DNA of 64,000 nucleotides from Vitreimonas flagellata (GCF_004634425.1 NZ_SBJL01000002.1:310001-374000); one strand, 5' to 3'. Counted from the first letter of the stretch, positions 16,236 to 25,264 are shown. Translations and numbers: made by a program. Notes: generated by a model from the letters alone, not told the origin.

Positions 16236-18944
16236 CTAAGCGCTCTGCGCTTCGGCCTGGCCGTGGCAATATTTGAACTTCTTGCCGGAGCCGCAGGGGC
16301 ACGGCGCGTTGCGCGAGACCTTGCCCCAAGTGCGCGGATCGTGGCGGTCGAAGCCGTCCGGCGCCAGTGGATGCAGATCCGCCTTGCGGCCCATCTCGTT
16401 TTCGCCGGTGTCCGGATTCTGGTGGATCTCGTACGTCTGCGTCGGCGCCATCGGCTTCGGCAGCTGATCTTCGGTCTGACCGATCTGCAGACGCAGCAGC
16501 ATGCGCGTGATGGTCGTGCGCAGATCGAGCAGCATGCGCTCGAACAGCGTGAAGGCTTCGGTCTTGAACTCGTTCAGCGGGTCACGCTGCGCGTAGCCGC
16601 GCAAGTGCACGACCGAGCGGAGATGGTCGAGCAAGCTCAAATGTTCGCGCCAGCGCATGTCGACGACCGAGAGCAACACTTGCTTCTCAACGGCGCGCAA
16701 ACGATCCGGCCCCAGCATCGCGGCCTTCTGCGCGTACGCGTGATCCACTTCGCGCGTCAGACGCTCGATGATCTCTTGTTGCGCAATGCCTTCTTCCGCG
16801 GCCCACGTGTCGACCGGCGACGTGAAGCCGAAAATTTCCTCGGCCTCGATCTTGAGCTCAGCCGTATTCCATTGCTCGGGATACGCCTTCTCCGGCATGT
16901 GACGCCAGACGAGCTTTTCCACGACGTCGTGGCGCATGTCCTTGATGATCGGCGCGACGTCGGCGGTGCGCATGAATTCGATGCGCTGCTCGAAGATCGC
17001 CTTACGCTGATCGTTGATGACGTCGTCGTACTTGAGCAGGTTTTTACGGATTTCGTAATTGCGCTGTTCGACGCGACGTTGCGACGTTTCAAGCGCCTTG
17101 TTCATCCACGGGTGGACGATGGCTTCGCCCTCTTGGATGCCCAAGCCGCGCATGATCGCGTCGAGGCGATCGGCGGCGAAAATGCGCAGCAGATCGTCTT
17201 CTAAGCAGATGTAGAATTTCGACTTGCCGGGGTCGCCCTGACGGCCAGTACGACCGCGCAGCTGGTTGTCGATACGGCGGCTTTCGTGGCGCTCGGTGCC
17301 GAGCACGTAGAGACCGCCCGCATCCAAAGCGATGCGCTTCTTGGCTTGAACGTCTTCTTCGATCTGGCGCTTGAACGCGGCGATCTGATCGGGCGTCTCA
17401 TCGCCCTTCAGCGCCGCCTTCAGGCGCATGTCGACATTGCCGCCGAGCTGAATGTCGGTGCCGCGGCCGGCCATATTGGTGGCGATCGTCACAGCGCCCG
17501 GGACGCCGGCCTGGCTGACGATTTGCGCTTCCTGCTCGTGATAGCGCGCGTTCAGCACTTGGTGCGGGATGCCGCGCTGCTTCAGCATCGTGGAGAGATA
17601 TTCGGATTTCTCGATCGACACCGTGCCGACGAGCACCGGCTGTTGCTTACGGTGCGTCTCTTCGATGTCGGCGATAATAGCTTTGAACTTCTCCGCCGCC
17701 GTCCGATAGACCTCGTCGTCGATATCAATGCGTTGCACCGGACGGTTGGTGGGAATTTCCACCACGTCGAGCTTGTAGATGTCGCCGAATTCCGCCGCTT
17801 CGGTCGAGGCCGTGCCGGTCATGCCGGCCAGTTTATCGTAGAGCCGGAAATAGTTCTGGAAGGTGATCGACGCCAGCGTCTGGTTCTCAGGCTGGATGTT
17901 CACGCCTTCCTTGGCTTCGATCGCCTGGTGCAGACCTTCCGACAAACGGCGACCATGCATCATGCGGCCCGTGAATTCGTCAATCAGGACGACCTCGCTG
18001 TCCTTCACGATGTAATCTTTATCGCGATGGAAGAGCTTGTGCGCGCGCAGCGCCTGATTGACATGGTGCACGATCGTGATGTTCGACGGCTCGTACATCG
18101 AGCCCTGCAGCAAGCCGCGCTCGACCAGCAATTCCTCGATGCGCTCAGAGCCCAGCTCTGTGTATGTCACAGAGCGTTGCTTTTCGTCGTGCTCGTAATG
18201 CTCGGCCGTCAGCAGCGGGATCAGCTGGTTGACCGATTTGTAGAATTCGCTGCGATCTTCGGTGGGGCCCGAGATGATCAGCGGCGTGCGCGCTTCGTCG
18301 ATCAGGATCGAGTCGACTTCGTCGACGATCGCGTAGCGGTGACCGCGCTGGACCATTTCGCCCAGCGAGTATTTCATGTTGTCGCGCAGATAATCGAAGC
18401 CAAACTCGTTGTTCGTGCCGTAGGTGATATCCGCGGCGTAGGCTTGGCGACGCTCGTTGTCGTAGAGGCCATGCACGATCACGCCGACCGAGAGGCCGAG
18501 GAAGCGATAGACTTGGCCCATCCATTCGCTGTCGCGCTTGGCCAGGTAGTCGTTGACGGTGATGACGTGGACGCCGCGGCTCTCGAGCGCGTTCAGATAG
18601 GTCGGCAACGTGGCGACGAGCGTCTTGCCCTCGCCCGTACGCATTTCCGAGATTTTGCCTTGGTGCAGGATGATGCCGCCCATCATCTGCGTATCGAAGT
18701 GGCGCATGCCCAGCACGCGCTTGGCGGCTTCACGAACCGTGGCGAACGCCTCCGGCAGCACGTCGTCGATCTTGCCGCCGCGGGCCAAGCGATGGCGGTA
18801 TTCAGAGGTCTTGTTCCGGAGCGCTTCGTCGGACAGGGCTTCGAAGGTCGGCTCCAGGGCGTTGATTCGCTGCACCAGGGGGCGCAGGTGGCGCACCTTG
18901 CGCTCGTTGACCGATCCGAAAATCTGCTTGGCGAAGTTCAGCAT
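16236..18944 (-). CDS. secA: preprotein translocase ATPase SecA
   Basis: Motor of the Sec pathway: pushes unfolded preproteins through SecYEG. 902 aa from the ATG at 18944 ([17 protein letters not shown]); a GTG two codons earlier is less likely. NBD1 shows [14 protein letters not shown] (Walker A) and [16 protein letters not shown] (Walker B); the cross-linking domain, NBD2 ([13 protein letters not shown]), helical scaffold and wing follow. The C-terminus has the zinc/SecB-binding motif [14 protein letters not shown]. Single complete copy, divergent from a parvulin lipoprotein that would assist exported proteins. Confidence 0.98.
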   Translation of the reverse strand: MLNFAKQIFGSVNERKVRHLRPLVQRINALEPTFEALSDEALRNKTSEYRHRLARGGKIDDVLPEAFATVREAAKRVLGMRHFDTQMMGGIILHQGKISEMRTGEGKTLVATLPTYLNALESRGVHVITVNDYLAKRDSEWMGQVYRFLGLSVGVIVHGLYDNERRQAYAADITYGTNNEFGFDYLRDNMKYSLGEMVQRGHRYAIVDEVDSILIDEARTPLIISGPTEDRSEFYKSVNQLIPLLTAEHYEHDEKQRSVTYTELGSERIEELLVERGLLQGSMYEPSNITIVHHVNQALRAHKLFHRDKDYIVKDSEVVLIDEFTGRMMHGRRLSEGLHQAIEAKEGVNIQPENQTLASITFQNYFRLYDKLAGMTGTASTEAAEFGDIYKLDVVEIPTNRPVQRIDIDDEVYRTAAEKFKAIIADIEETHRKQQPVLVGTVSIEKSEYLSTMLKQRGIPHQVLNARYHEQEAQIVSQAGVPGAVTIATNMAGRGTDIQLGGNVDMRLKAALKGDETPDQIAAFKRQIEEDVQAKKRIALDAGGLYVLGTERHESRRIDNQLRGRTGRQGDPGKSKFYICLEDDLLRIFAADRLDAIMRGLGIQEGEAIVHPWMNKALETSQRRVEQRNYEIRKNLLKYDDVINDQRKAIFEQRIEFMRTADVAPIIKDMRHDVVEKLVWRHMPEKAYPEQWNTAELKIEAEEIFGFTSPVDTWAAEEGIAQQEIIERLTREVDHAYAQKAAMLGPDRLRAVEKQVLLSVVDMRWREHLSLLDHLRSVVHLRGYAQRDPLNEFKTEAFTLFERMLLDLRTTITRMLLRLQIGQTEDQLPKPMAPTQTYEIHQNPDTGENEMGRKADLHPLAPDGFDRHDPRTWGKVSRNAPCPCGSGKKFKYCHGQAEAQSA

Positions 18945-19174
18945 GAGCACGTTCTAAATGTTGCTGCGCCCCTTAAAGCCAGGCGCTGAGAGGGGCTGCG
19001 AGTGCTTTGAGTTTTTTGGCTTTTTTGCGACCCAGAGACACGCGCCCGCGTGCGAAAACACTCTCGACTCGTGCGCTTGCGAGACTTAAGAGCGGCCCTG
19101 GGCGGTGTCAATGTGACCGGAACGACCAGACGGTCTCCGGCGCGATGTTCCGCCGTGTCCGGAGAGCAGAACGC

Positions 19175-20278
19175 ATGTCCAAGCGCGCCCCCCTGAAAAT
19201 CGGCCTCGCCCTCGCCCTCGCCTTCGCGCTCAGCCTCGCCGCCTGTGGCTTGGGGCGCGATAGCGGCGAAGACAGCGACGGCGGCGTGAGCCCGATTGTG
19301 GCCGCCACCGTCAATGGCCGGCCGATTTATGTGGAGGACGTCCGCGCCTACGCCGTGGCCCGCGGCTGGCTGCAGGAAGCCGAAGACCTCGACGCCAATT
19401 CCGACGCCTTCTTCATGGCGCTGGAGGAGTTGATCCAGATCCGCCTGTTCGCGATGGAAGCCGAAGCGCGCGGACTCGATCGCGAGCCGGAAACGCGCCG
19501 TCAGCTTGAGAACGCGCGCGAGCGCGTGCTGGCCAATTCCATCTATGACGAGATCGACCAGCGCGCCAACGATCCCGCGGCGATCGAGCGTTTGTACCGG
19601 GAAAACATCAACCGGTTGGCCGAGGGCGAAGAGGTGCAATTGCGCCATATTCAATTCGCCTCACGAGAAGAGGCGGACGCGGCTAAAAGAAGGCTTGAGC
19701 AAGGCGAAAGGTTCGAAGCGCTCGCTTTTGAACTTTCGACCGAACGCGACACCGCGCCGGACGGCGGCGATCTGGGCTTCTCGTCGCTGAACGATCTTGG
19801 CGGGGCGCTGCGCGAAGAAGTGGAGCGCACGACGGTCGGCAATCTGATCGGCCCGATCCAATTGCCGACGGGCTGGCACATCTTCCGTCTCGAAGATCGC
19901 CGCGCACGTGGCGTGCCGAGCTTGGAAACCCTGCGCCCGCGCATCGTCGCGTGGTTGCGCTACCAGGAAATCACGCAGCTCGACGAACGCTTGGCGCGTG
20001 ACGCGCGCATCGAGCGCTTGCGTCAGCCCGATGACACCGCCGAGCCTGGCGGCGACGTCACCGCACCTGCCGACGCAGAGCCATCTGCGCCGATCCGTCC
20101 GTCGCCGGATACGGTCGCGCCGGACGCGCCGCCCTTCCCGTTCCCGATGGGTCCGGGCGGTGTTGTCGGCGACGCGCCAGCGCAAACGCCGCCGGCCGCA
20201 CCTGCCGCGACCGTGCCCGTGCCGGCCACGCCCTCAGCACCGGCCGCACCACCGCAAGAGCAAGCACCAACGCAATGA
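19175..20278 (+). CDS. periplasmic parvulin-type peptidyl-prolyl isomerase lipoprotein
   Basis: 367 aa from the ATG at 19175, preceded by GGAGAG. The signal ends in lipobox LAAC (C24), so the protein should be membrane-anchored in the periplasm. A SurA/PrsA-like N-terminal helical part (about 45-150) precedes the parvulin PPIase domain (about 155-250: VQLRHIQFASREEAD, DGGDLGFSSLNDLGGALRE, PIQLPTGWHIFRLED). The last 80 residues are Pro/Ala-rich and probably disordered. Likely helps fold exported proteins; divergent from secA. Its stop overlaps the argJ start (ATGA). Confidence 0.88.
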   Translation: MSKRAPLKIGLALALAFALSLAACGLGRDSGEDSDGGVSPIVAATVNGRPIYVEDVRAYAVARGWLQEAEDLDANSDAFFMALEELIQIRLFAMEAEARGLDREPETRRQLENARERVLANSIYDEIDQRANDPAAIERLYRENINRLAEGEEVQLRHIQFASREEADAAKRRLEQGERFEALAFELSTERDTAPDGGDLGFSSLNDLGGALREEVERTTVGNLIGPIQLPTGWHIFRLEDRRARGVPSLETLRPRIVAWLRYQEITQLDERLARDARIERLRQPDDTAEPGGDVTAPADAEPSAPIRPSPDTVAPDAPPFPFPMGPGGVVGDAPAQTPPAAPAATVPVPATPSAPAAPPQEQAPTQ

Positions 20279-21510
20279 AGGACGGCCCCGTCTCGCCGCT
20301 CGCGCCGGCGCGCTTTCCCGATCTGCCGGCCATCGCCGGCTTGGAAGCCGCCATCGGTCGCGCCGGCTTCTACAAACACGAGCGTCCTGATCTGTTGCTG
20401 ATGCGCATGCCCGCGGGCACGCGCGCGGCCGGCGTGTTCACCACCAACGCTGTCGGCTCGGCGCCGACGGATTGGTGCAAGCAAGTGCTGGCCGCGACGC
20501 GCGGCAGCGCGCGCGGCCTCCTGGTCAACGCAGGCTGCGCCAATTCTTTCACCGGCGATGCCGGCGATGCGGCCTGCAAGCGCGCCGTGACCGAGGCCAG
20601 CGCAGCGATCGGCATTGAGCCGCGCGAGATGCTCGCCGCGTCCACCGGCGTCATCGGCGTCGTGCTCGATGATTCAAAGATCACGTCCGCATTGCTGCAC
20701 ATGAAGCTCGACGCCGTCTCCTGGCCCAAAGCCGCCGCCGCGATCATGACGACCGACACCTTCGCGAAAGGCGCGGGCGCCACCTGCGAGATCGACGGCG
20801 TCAAAGTGAACATCGCCGGCATCGCCAAGGGCTCCGGCATGATCGCGCCGAACATGGCGACGATGCTGGCCTTCGTCTTCACCGACGCAGCACTTTCCGC
20901 GCCGATCCTGAAAACGCTACTGCGCCAGGAAACCGAAACCAGCTTCAATGCCATCACCGTCGACGGCGACCGCAGCACCAATGATTGCGTGCTGCTCTAC
21001 GCCACCGGCCAAGCCAAAGTGCCGCCGATCGCCGACGCCAAGGACGACCGCCTCGCCGGCTTCCGCCAAGCGCTCTCGGACGTGCTGCGCGATCTCGCCA
21101 TCCAGATCGTGCGCGACGGCGAAGGCGCGACCAAACTGGTCGCCGTGAACGTCGAAGGCGCGCAATCTGACGCGAGCGCCAAGATCATCGCCCGCACCAT
21201 TTGCGAAAGCCCGCTGGTGAAAACCGCCATCGCCGGCGAAGACGCAAATTGGGGCCGCATCGTCATGGCCATCGGCCGCGCTGATCAGCCCGTGCGCAAA
21301 GACATGATCGCCGTGCGCTTCGGCGAGCTTTACGCCGCGCGCGACGGCATGGTCAGCGCCGAATACGACGAAGCCGCCATGAGCGCGTACATGAAGCGCG
21401 ACGAACTAGAGATCACCGTCACGGTAGGCCCCGGCTCAGGCCGCGCCCGCATGTACACGTGCGATCTCACCAAACGCTACGTCGAGATCAACGGGGACTA
21501 TCGGAGCTAG
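20275..21510 (+). CDS. argJ: bifunctional ornithine acetyltransferase / N-acetylglutamate synthase ArgJ
   Basis: 411-aa arginine-pathway enzyme that transfers acetyl from N-acetylornithine to glutamate, and in bifunctional forms can also use acetyl-CoA. The self-cleavage site is visible as MIAPNMATMLAFV, the new N-terminal nucleophile being Thr 196. Other conserved parts are the N-terminal TNAVGSAPTDWCK, NAGCANSFTGDAG, the glycine-rich IAGEDANWGRI and the C-terminus MYTCDLTKRYVEINGDYRS. Overlaps the upstream parvulin gene by 4 bp (ATGA), a coupling that is physical rather than metabolic. Confidence 0.96.
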   Translation: MKDGPVSPLAPARFPDLPAIAGLEAAIGRAGFYKHERPDLLLMRMPAGTRAAGVFTTNAVGSAPTDWCKQVLAATRGSARGLLVNAGCANSFTGDAGDAACKRAVTEASAAIGIEPREMLAASTGVIGVVLDDSKITSALLHMKLDAVSWPKAAAAIMTTDTFAKGAGATCEIDGVKVNIAGIAKGSGMIAPNMATMLAFVFTDAALSAPILKTLLRQETETSFNAITVDGDRSTNDCVLLYATGQAKVPPIADAKDDRLAGFRQALSDVLRDLAIQIVRDGEGATKLVAVNVEGAQSDASAKIIARTICESPLVKTAIAGEDANWGRIVMAIGRADQPVRKDMIAVRFGELYAARDGMVSAEYDEAAMSAYMKRDELEITVTVGPGSGRARMYTCDLTKRYVEINGDYRS

Positions 21511-21512
21511 GG

Positions 21513-21780
21513 CTAAGTTTCTTCGAGTTCGCCTCGAAGGCCCTCAAGCTCTTCGAGAATGAACTCCTCGAATACGCTTCCCGAGCCCGTCTCCCGGCCC
21601 AGTTCAATTGTTCGAGCTAAGTCCGCAACGACCGCATCTGCCCGGATAGAGAAACCAACGGGAAGAAACCGCGATGCAGGGCAAACATGCGCGCCTCCAT
21701 CTGCAGGCGCCAGCGATCGTCGTCTGTCAGTTCGTCGTCCAGGCGGCGACAATTGGCAGAGGTTGAATAGGTTTCAAGCA
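21513..21780 (-). pseudogene. probable frameshifted remnant of a small gene
   Basis: Reading the minus strand, one frame gives protein-like LDDELTDDDRWRLQMEARMF followed by ALHRGFFP and then meets a stop. A second frame, entered by a one-base shift near 21655-21670, continues smoothly as VGFSIRADAVVADLARTIEL, then GRETGSGSVFEEFILEELEG, ending in GLRGELEET just before the argJ stop. Both halves are acidic with normal codon use, so a small intact gene probably existed and was broken by an indel. I do not recognise the family. A programmed frameshift or simple chance cannot be excluded. Confidence 0.4.
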
Positions 21781-21782
21781 AC

Positions 21783-21822
21783 AAAAAGCCCCCGAAGGGG
21801 GAGCATCCTTCGCGGGCTTTTT
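21783..21822 (-). terminator. intrinsic terminator after the tandem small-peptide genes
   Basis: A 16-base stem with one mismatch (AAAAAGCCCCCGAAGG at 21783-21798 against CCTTCGCGGGCTTTTT at 21807-21822) with an 8-base loop. Read on the minus strand it ends in GGGGGCTTTTTGTT, 20 bp past the stop of the last small ORF. Confidence 0.8.
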
Positions 21823-21842
21823 CAGCCGTTTGATCTGGCGCG

Positions 21843-21935
21843 TTACGCGACGATCTGAGCGGCTTGGTTCAATGTGGCCATCGCCATCGGTGCGAACACG
21901 GCGCAGGCAGCGATCAGGGCATAAATCTTGGTCAT
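21843..21935 (-). CDS. 30-residue exported-peptide ORF, copy 2
   Basis: Tiny ORF too short for routine gene calling: MTKIYALIAACAVFAPMAMA then TLNQAAQIVA. It looks like a bare signal peptide (Lys at 3, hydrophobic 4-17, cleavage motif AMA) with a predicted mature decapeptide TLNQAAQIVA. A GAGAG sequence lies 8 bases before the ATG. It differs from the neighbouring copy in only 3 of 30 residues, while eight codons differ silently, so selection seems to keep the protein. Family not recognised. It could alternatively be a one-helix membrane peptide that is never cleaved. Confidence 0.72.
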   Translation of the reverse strand: MTKIYALIAACAVFAPMAMATLNQAAQIVA

Positions 21936-21970
21936 GGGTTTGCTCTCGAATTCAGGTTGGGCGGGGCCGA

Positions 21971-22063
21971 TCAGGCGACGATAAGCGCTGCTTGGTTCAA
22001 GGTGGCGAAGGCCATCGGGGCGAACACGGCGCAGGCGGCGATCAGGGCGTAAAACTTGGTCAT
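21971..22063 (-). CDS. 30-residue exported-peptide ORF, copy 1
   Basis: First of two tandem near-identical small ORFs: MTKFYALIAACAVFAPMAFA then TLNQAALIVA. The ribosome binding site is very strong (GGAGGAG, 8 bases before ATG). Same layout as the second copy: short basic start, hydrophobic core, AFA cleavage motif, ten-residue tail. Differences from copy 2 are F4/I4, F19/M19 and L27/Q27. The two share a 35-bp gap and a common terminator, so they form a mini-operon. Function unknown; a secreted peptide or small membrane protein is possible. Confidence 0.75.
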   Translation of the reverse strand: MTKFYALIAACAVFAPMAFATLNQAALIVA

Positions 22064-22185
22064 TGGCTTTGCTCCTCCGAAGCGGCAGCGCTTCGATAAG
22101 CCAACCTACCTAGACCCAAGGTCAGCCGATGTGCCCGCGGTCACACTCGGAGCATGGGGCGAAAAGCGCCGCCTTCGCCCACTTC

Positions 22186-22214
22186 GGACCGCCGGCTTCC
22201 AGCCGGCATGGGCC
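22186..22214. repeat. REP-like palindromic element
   Basis: GGACCGCCGGC-TTCCA-GCCGGCATGGGCC forms a GCCGGC/GCCGGC hairpin between genes. The same flanks (GGACCGCCGGC ... GCCGGCATGGGC) recur at 45851-45879, so this looks like an interspersed extragenic repeat family. Confidence 0.55.
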
Positions 22215-22273
22215 AGACGCAACCCTTTCGACATCGCGCGCCGCCAGCCATAATGCTCGCAAGGGAGGCGCTC

Positions 22274-22843
22274 ATGGCCGATCCGGCGCAAGCGCTCGCC
22301 ACGCAATTGGCGAACATCGAAAAGAAGACCGGCAAATCACTCGCTCAGCTCAGCGCGGCGATCAAAAAGTGCGGCAAGGATAAGCACGGCGAAATCCGCG
22401 CCTGGGTGGTGGAGACCTACGGCCTCGGCAATGGCGATGCCAACACGCTAACGCATCACGCGCTCAAATCGGATGGCGCGTCCCGCGCCGCTGACGCCGG
22501 CGCCGATCAAGTGCTGGATGAGATTTACGCCGGCAAGAAGTCCCATCTCCGCCCGGTGCACGACAAGCTGATGCAAGAGATCAGCAAGTTCGGCGCATTC
22601 GAAATCGCACCAAAAAAGGGCTACGTTTCGTTGCGGCGAAAAAAGCAATTCGCGATGCTCGGGCCGAAGACGAACGAGCGCTTCGAGCTCGGGCTCAACC
22701 TCAAAGACGATATCCGCGACAGCCGCGTCAAACCCGTTCCACCCGGCGGCATGTGCCAATACATCGTACCATTGGCCAGCGCCGACGAGATCGACGCGAA
22801 GCTCGTCGGCTACATCAAGTGGGCTTACGACGCGGCCGGCTAG
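22274..22843 (+). CDS. DUF4287 / DUF5655 domain protein
   Basis: 189 aa from the ATG at 22274, preceded by GGGAGG. The N-terminal part (about 15-70, ANIEKKTGKSLAQLSAAIKK and VVETYGLGNGDANTLTHHAL) matches DUF4287, a small helical domain. The C-terminal part (about 80-185, VHDKLMQEISKFGAFEIAPK and FVSLRRKKQFAML-like text) matches DUF5655. Both are widespread in soil and aquatic bacteria with no proven function. Cytoplasmic; stands alone between the small-peptide genes and the NUDIX gene. Confidence 0.82.
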   Translation: MADPAQALATQLANIEKKTGKSLAQLSAAIKKCGKDKHGEIRAWVVETYGLGNGDANTLTHHALKSDGASRAADAGADQVLDEIYAGKKSHLRPVHDKLMQEISKFGAFEIAPKKGYVSLRRKKQFAMLGPKTNERFELGLNLKDDIRDSRVKPVPPGGMCQYIVPLASADEIDAKLVGYIKWAYDAAG

Positions 22844-22921
22844 TGCTTGCCAGCCTCGTAAATGCGGCGGAAAGGTTGATATGGCTAACGCCTTTCAACC
22901 AATCCTCCACACGGCTTCTTC

Positions 22922-23362
22922 ATGCAAATCGGCGATGTTCCATCCTCAGCGCGACGCCTCCTTTTGGTGGCGGCGGCCGCGTTGATCGATACCGAGGGGC
23001 GCATCCTGATTACGCAGCGCCCCTTGCACAAAGCGCTCGGCGGCCTTTGGGAATTTCCCGGCGGTAAAGTCGAGTTAGGGGAAGCGCCAGAACACGCGCT
23101 CGTGCGTGAGCTGAAAGAGGAGCTGGACTTGAACGTCGAACCAGATTGCCTCGATCCGTTCGCGTTCGCGTCGCACGCTTACACGGACTTTCATTTGCTG
23201 ATGCCGCTCTATGTCGTCACACGCTGGCAAGGCGAGCCCAAGCTCGATCCGAACGCCGCCGCCGCGATGAAATGGGTGCGCGCTGAAGCACTGCGCGAGC
23301 ATGAGATGCCGCCAGCCGATGTCGTCCTGGTTGAGCGCCTGATTGAACGGAGCGCCGCATGA
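22922..23362 (+). CDS. mutT: NUDIX hydrolase, MutT-type 8-oxo-dGTP diphosphatase
   Basis: 146-aa NUDIX enzyme. The box GGKVELGEAPEHALVRELKE followed by EL fits GX5EX7REUXEEXGU at about residues 42-64, preceded by LWEFPGG as in MutT. Family members hydrolyse 8-oxo-dGTP or related oxidised nucleotides and limit A:T to C:G mutation. The start gives a short leader before LLLVAAAALIDTEGRIL. The stop overlaps the ATG of the Flp pilin gene (ATGA). MutT is the best guess, other (d)NTP substrates being possible. Confidence 0.85.
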   Translation: MQIGDVPSSARRLLLVAAAALIDTEGRILITQRPLHKALGGLWEFPGGKVELGEAPEHALVRELKEELDLNVEPDCLDPFAFASHAYTDFHLLMPLYVVTRWQGEPKLDPNAAAAMKWVRAEALREHEMPPADVVLVERLIERSAA

Positions 23363-23526
23363 TCCGCCGTTTTCTTCGCTGCGAACGCGGCACGACCGCG
23401 ATCGAATACGCCGTGATCGCCAGCCTGATCGGCATGGCCATCATCGCCGCGATCCAACCGATCGGCGATATCCTGCAAGGCACGTTCGGCGACGTGAGCT
23501 CTGGCCTGGAAGGCAGCGGCAACTAA
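23359..23526 (+). CDS. Flp/Fap-type IVb pilin
   Basis: 55-aa class IVb prepilin. A short basic leader (MIRRFLRCERG) is followed by TTAIEYAVIASLIGMAIIAA, with the Glu and Tyr at the positions conserved in Flp pilins (processing after Gly 11, Glu at +5), then a short hydrophilic tail. Flp pilins build Tad pili for surface adhesion. No tad/cpa assembly gene is in the window, so this is a lone pilin gene, oddly coupled to a NUDIX gene by an ATGA overlap. Too short for routine ORF lists. Confidence 0.88.
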   Translation: MIRRFLRCERGTTAIEYAVIASLIGMAIIAAIQPIGDILQGTFGDVSSGLEGSGN

Positions 23527-23636
23527 GCCGCCAGCCAACATTTCAGCTTTATTTCAGCGGCGACGAACGGGCGTAACGCGCCCGCGCCATACCCCTGCCC
23601 GCGCGGCCTTGAGCCGGTCCGCGCGGAGGCAGGGAC

Positions 23637-23876
23637 ATGAACATCGCGCAAGCTCTGGCCATCGCCGCAGCGACCTACGCGTACGCGCTTCATGTCGAAG
23701 AGCCATTGTCGGCGCGGTTCTCGATCCTGCAAGCAGAAGTCGATGCTCGGATCGCCGAGACTGAGGATCTGAGCCGCGAAGCGATCGAGCGCTCGCACGC
23801 TCTCTTCGTTCAAGCGATGCAGCAAAGTGCGAGCTATGGCATTCGCGCTTATGCGTCGAGTTCGACGTCCCAATAA
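23637..23876 (+). CDS. hypothetical small helical protein
   Basis: 79-aa product not recognised. It begins MNIAQALAIAAATYAYALHV, a weakly hydrophobic helix, followed by a charged, probably coiled helix (residues 25-65, AEVDARIAETEDLSREAIER) and a Ser-rich tail. A strong ribosome binding site, GGAGGCAGGGAC, sits directly before the ATG, which is the main reason to accept it. The end overlaps the convergent HNH gene by 28 bp. It may be co-transcribed with the pilin gene 110 bp upstream. Confidence 0.6.
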   Translation: MNIAQALAIAAATYAYALHVEEPLSARFSILQAEVDARIAETEDLSREAIERSHALFVQAMQQSASYGIRAYASSSTSQ

Positions 23877-24409
23877 AGATAATCCATCCACGTTTCATGG
23901 AGGTGGTGCGGTGGGAAGCGGCGGCCGACGTGTTGAAGCTCATGCATCGTCGGACGACGCGGCTTCTTAGAGGGGCGCATGCCGCATTGTTGCGGCATCA
24001 GCCCGCCTTTGCGCAGATTGCACGGCGCGCACGCAGTGACGATGTTTTCCCACGTCGTCCGCCCACCGCGCGAGCGCGGGATCAAATGGTCGAAGGTCAG
24101 GTCATCGGCGGAGCTGCAATATTGGCAGGCGAAGCCATCGCGTAGGAAGACGTTGAAGCGCGTGAACGCTGGCGGGCGATCCTGGGCCACGTAATCGCGC
24201 AGCGAGATCACCGAAGGCAGCTTCATCTCGAACGACGGCGAATGCACCACGTGGTCGTAATGCGCCACGACATCGACGCGTTCGAGGAAGACGGCTTTCA
24301 CCGCTTCTTGCCAGGGCCAAAGAGACAGCGGGTAATAGGACAACGGCCGGAAGTCGGCGTTCAACACCAGCGCCGGAAAACCCGCGAGAGGGGCGCTGGA
24401 AACATTCAT
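23849..24409 (-). CDS. HNH endonuclease
   Basis: 186-aa protein with one HNH nuclease domain at about residues 88-140: two CxxC zinc knuckles (CQYC and CAPC) around DDLTFDHLIPRSRGG-TTWENIV, where the D-H of FDH and the Asn are the catalytic set. The N-terminus (VLNADFRPLSYYPLSLWPW) is the conserved extension found in stand-alone alphaproteobacterial HNH proteins. These are usually chromosomal housekeeping-like genes of unclear role rather than restriction enzymes. No methylase or phage gene is nearby. Confidence 0.9.
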   Translation of the reverse strand: MNVSSAPLAGFPALVLNADFRPLSYYPLSLWPWQEAVKAVFLERVDVVAHYDHVVHSPSFEMKLPSVISLRDYVAQDRPPAFTRFNVFLRDGFACQYCSSADDLTFDHLIPRSRGGRTTWENIVTACAPCNLRKGGLMPQQCGMRPSKKPRRPTMHELQHVGRRFPPHHLHETWMDYLYWDVELDA

Positions 24410-24586
24410 CGACGACTGCTCCAGTGCAGCCGTGGCAGGATTTGCTGGGGGATCAGGCTATTGAGACTGAAGACCAAAACTCCTCTACGCCGCCGAACTT
24501 AGCATGAATCGCCGAGTGCGCGAGACGAGCATTAGCTGATTTGGCGCGACAGCTTCATGACAGTGACGCCACGTTGCCAAAAAAGC

Positions 24587-25264
24587 TCAGCGGCCAGCGG
24601 CAATCTTGGGTGTTTTCAGATAGGTAGCCAAAAACTCAGCGCCCAACTCCAAGCCGTCCGGGCCGATCGCGTGCGGCGTCCCGTACGACACGTGCCATTG
24701 CGCGCCGTGGCCGGCGGCCGCCAAGGCCTCGGCGGACTCGAACATGAACGGGATGGGCAAGGTCGGATCGCGGTCGCCGTGGATCAGCAGAACCGGCGGC
24801 TTGGCGCGCAACTCGTCCCTCAAGCGCGCCCCGCCGACAAGCACACCGGAAAAGCCCAGCACCGCCGCCAGCGACGTCTCGCGCCGCAGCGCCACGTGCA
24901 GCGCCATCATCGTGCCCTGGCTGAAACCAACGAGTGCGACGCGGCTGGAATCGAGTTCGTACTTCTCCATCTCGCGCTCGATGAAGCGATCGACCGAGGG
25001 CGCGGCCATGCGCACGCCCGGCTCCATCAGATGCGGATCGAGATCGGTGATCGGAAACCATTGATAGCCGCCCGGCGCCATCGGCGTCGGCTCGATCGCG
25101 TTGGGCGACACGAACGCCGTGCCCGGCAGCAGATCGGCCCAGTAAGGCGCAAGGCTGATCAGATCGGCGCCATTGGAGCCGTAGCCGTGCAGGAAGATCA
25201 CGAGCGAATCCGGCTTGCCGCCACGCTTGGGCGGCATACGCGGGCCATCGATGAAAACGGTCAT
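24587..25264 (-). CDS. phospholipase/carboxylesterase family alpha/beta hydrolase
   Basis: 225-aa serine esterase of the YpfH/acyl-protein thioesterase type. LVIFLHGYGSNGADLI forms the oxyanion region, the nucleophile is in GFSQGTMMAL (about S118), Asp in HGDRDPTLP and His in GTPHAIG. Cytoplasmic, single domain. Substrates in the family are short-chain esters, lysophospholipids or acyl proteins. Divergent from gluQ (start to start 48 bp). Confidence 0.88.
   Translation of the reverse strand: MTVFIDGPRMPPKRGGKPDSLVIFLHGYGSNGADLISLAPYWADLLPGTAFVSPNAIEPTPMAPGGYQWFPITDLDPHLMEPGVRMAAPSVDRFIEREMEKYELDSSRVALVGFSQGTMMALHVALRRETSLAAVLGFSGVLVGGARLRDELRAKPPVLLIHGDRDPTLPIPFMFESAEALAAAGHGAQWHVSYGTPHAIGPDGLELGAEFLATYLKTPKIAAGR

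Noticed and set aside
17286-18989. 567-aa plus-strand ORF opposite secA
   Set aside because: It is the antisense of a confidently identified secA with biased codon usage. The translation is a run of Arg/Asp/His-rich text with no domain, typical of GC-rich shadow frames.
21559-21858. 99-aa plus-strand ORF after argJ
   Set aside because: Lies over a minus-strand terminator and the broken gene, has no ribosome site, and its translation is Arg/Ser-rich noise.
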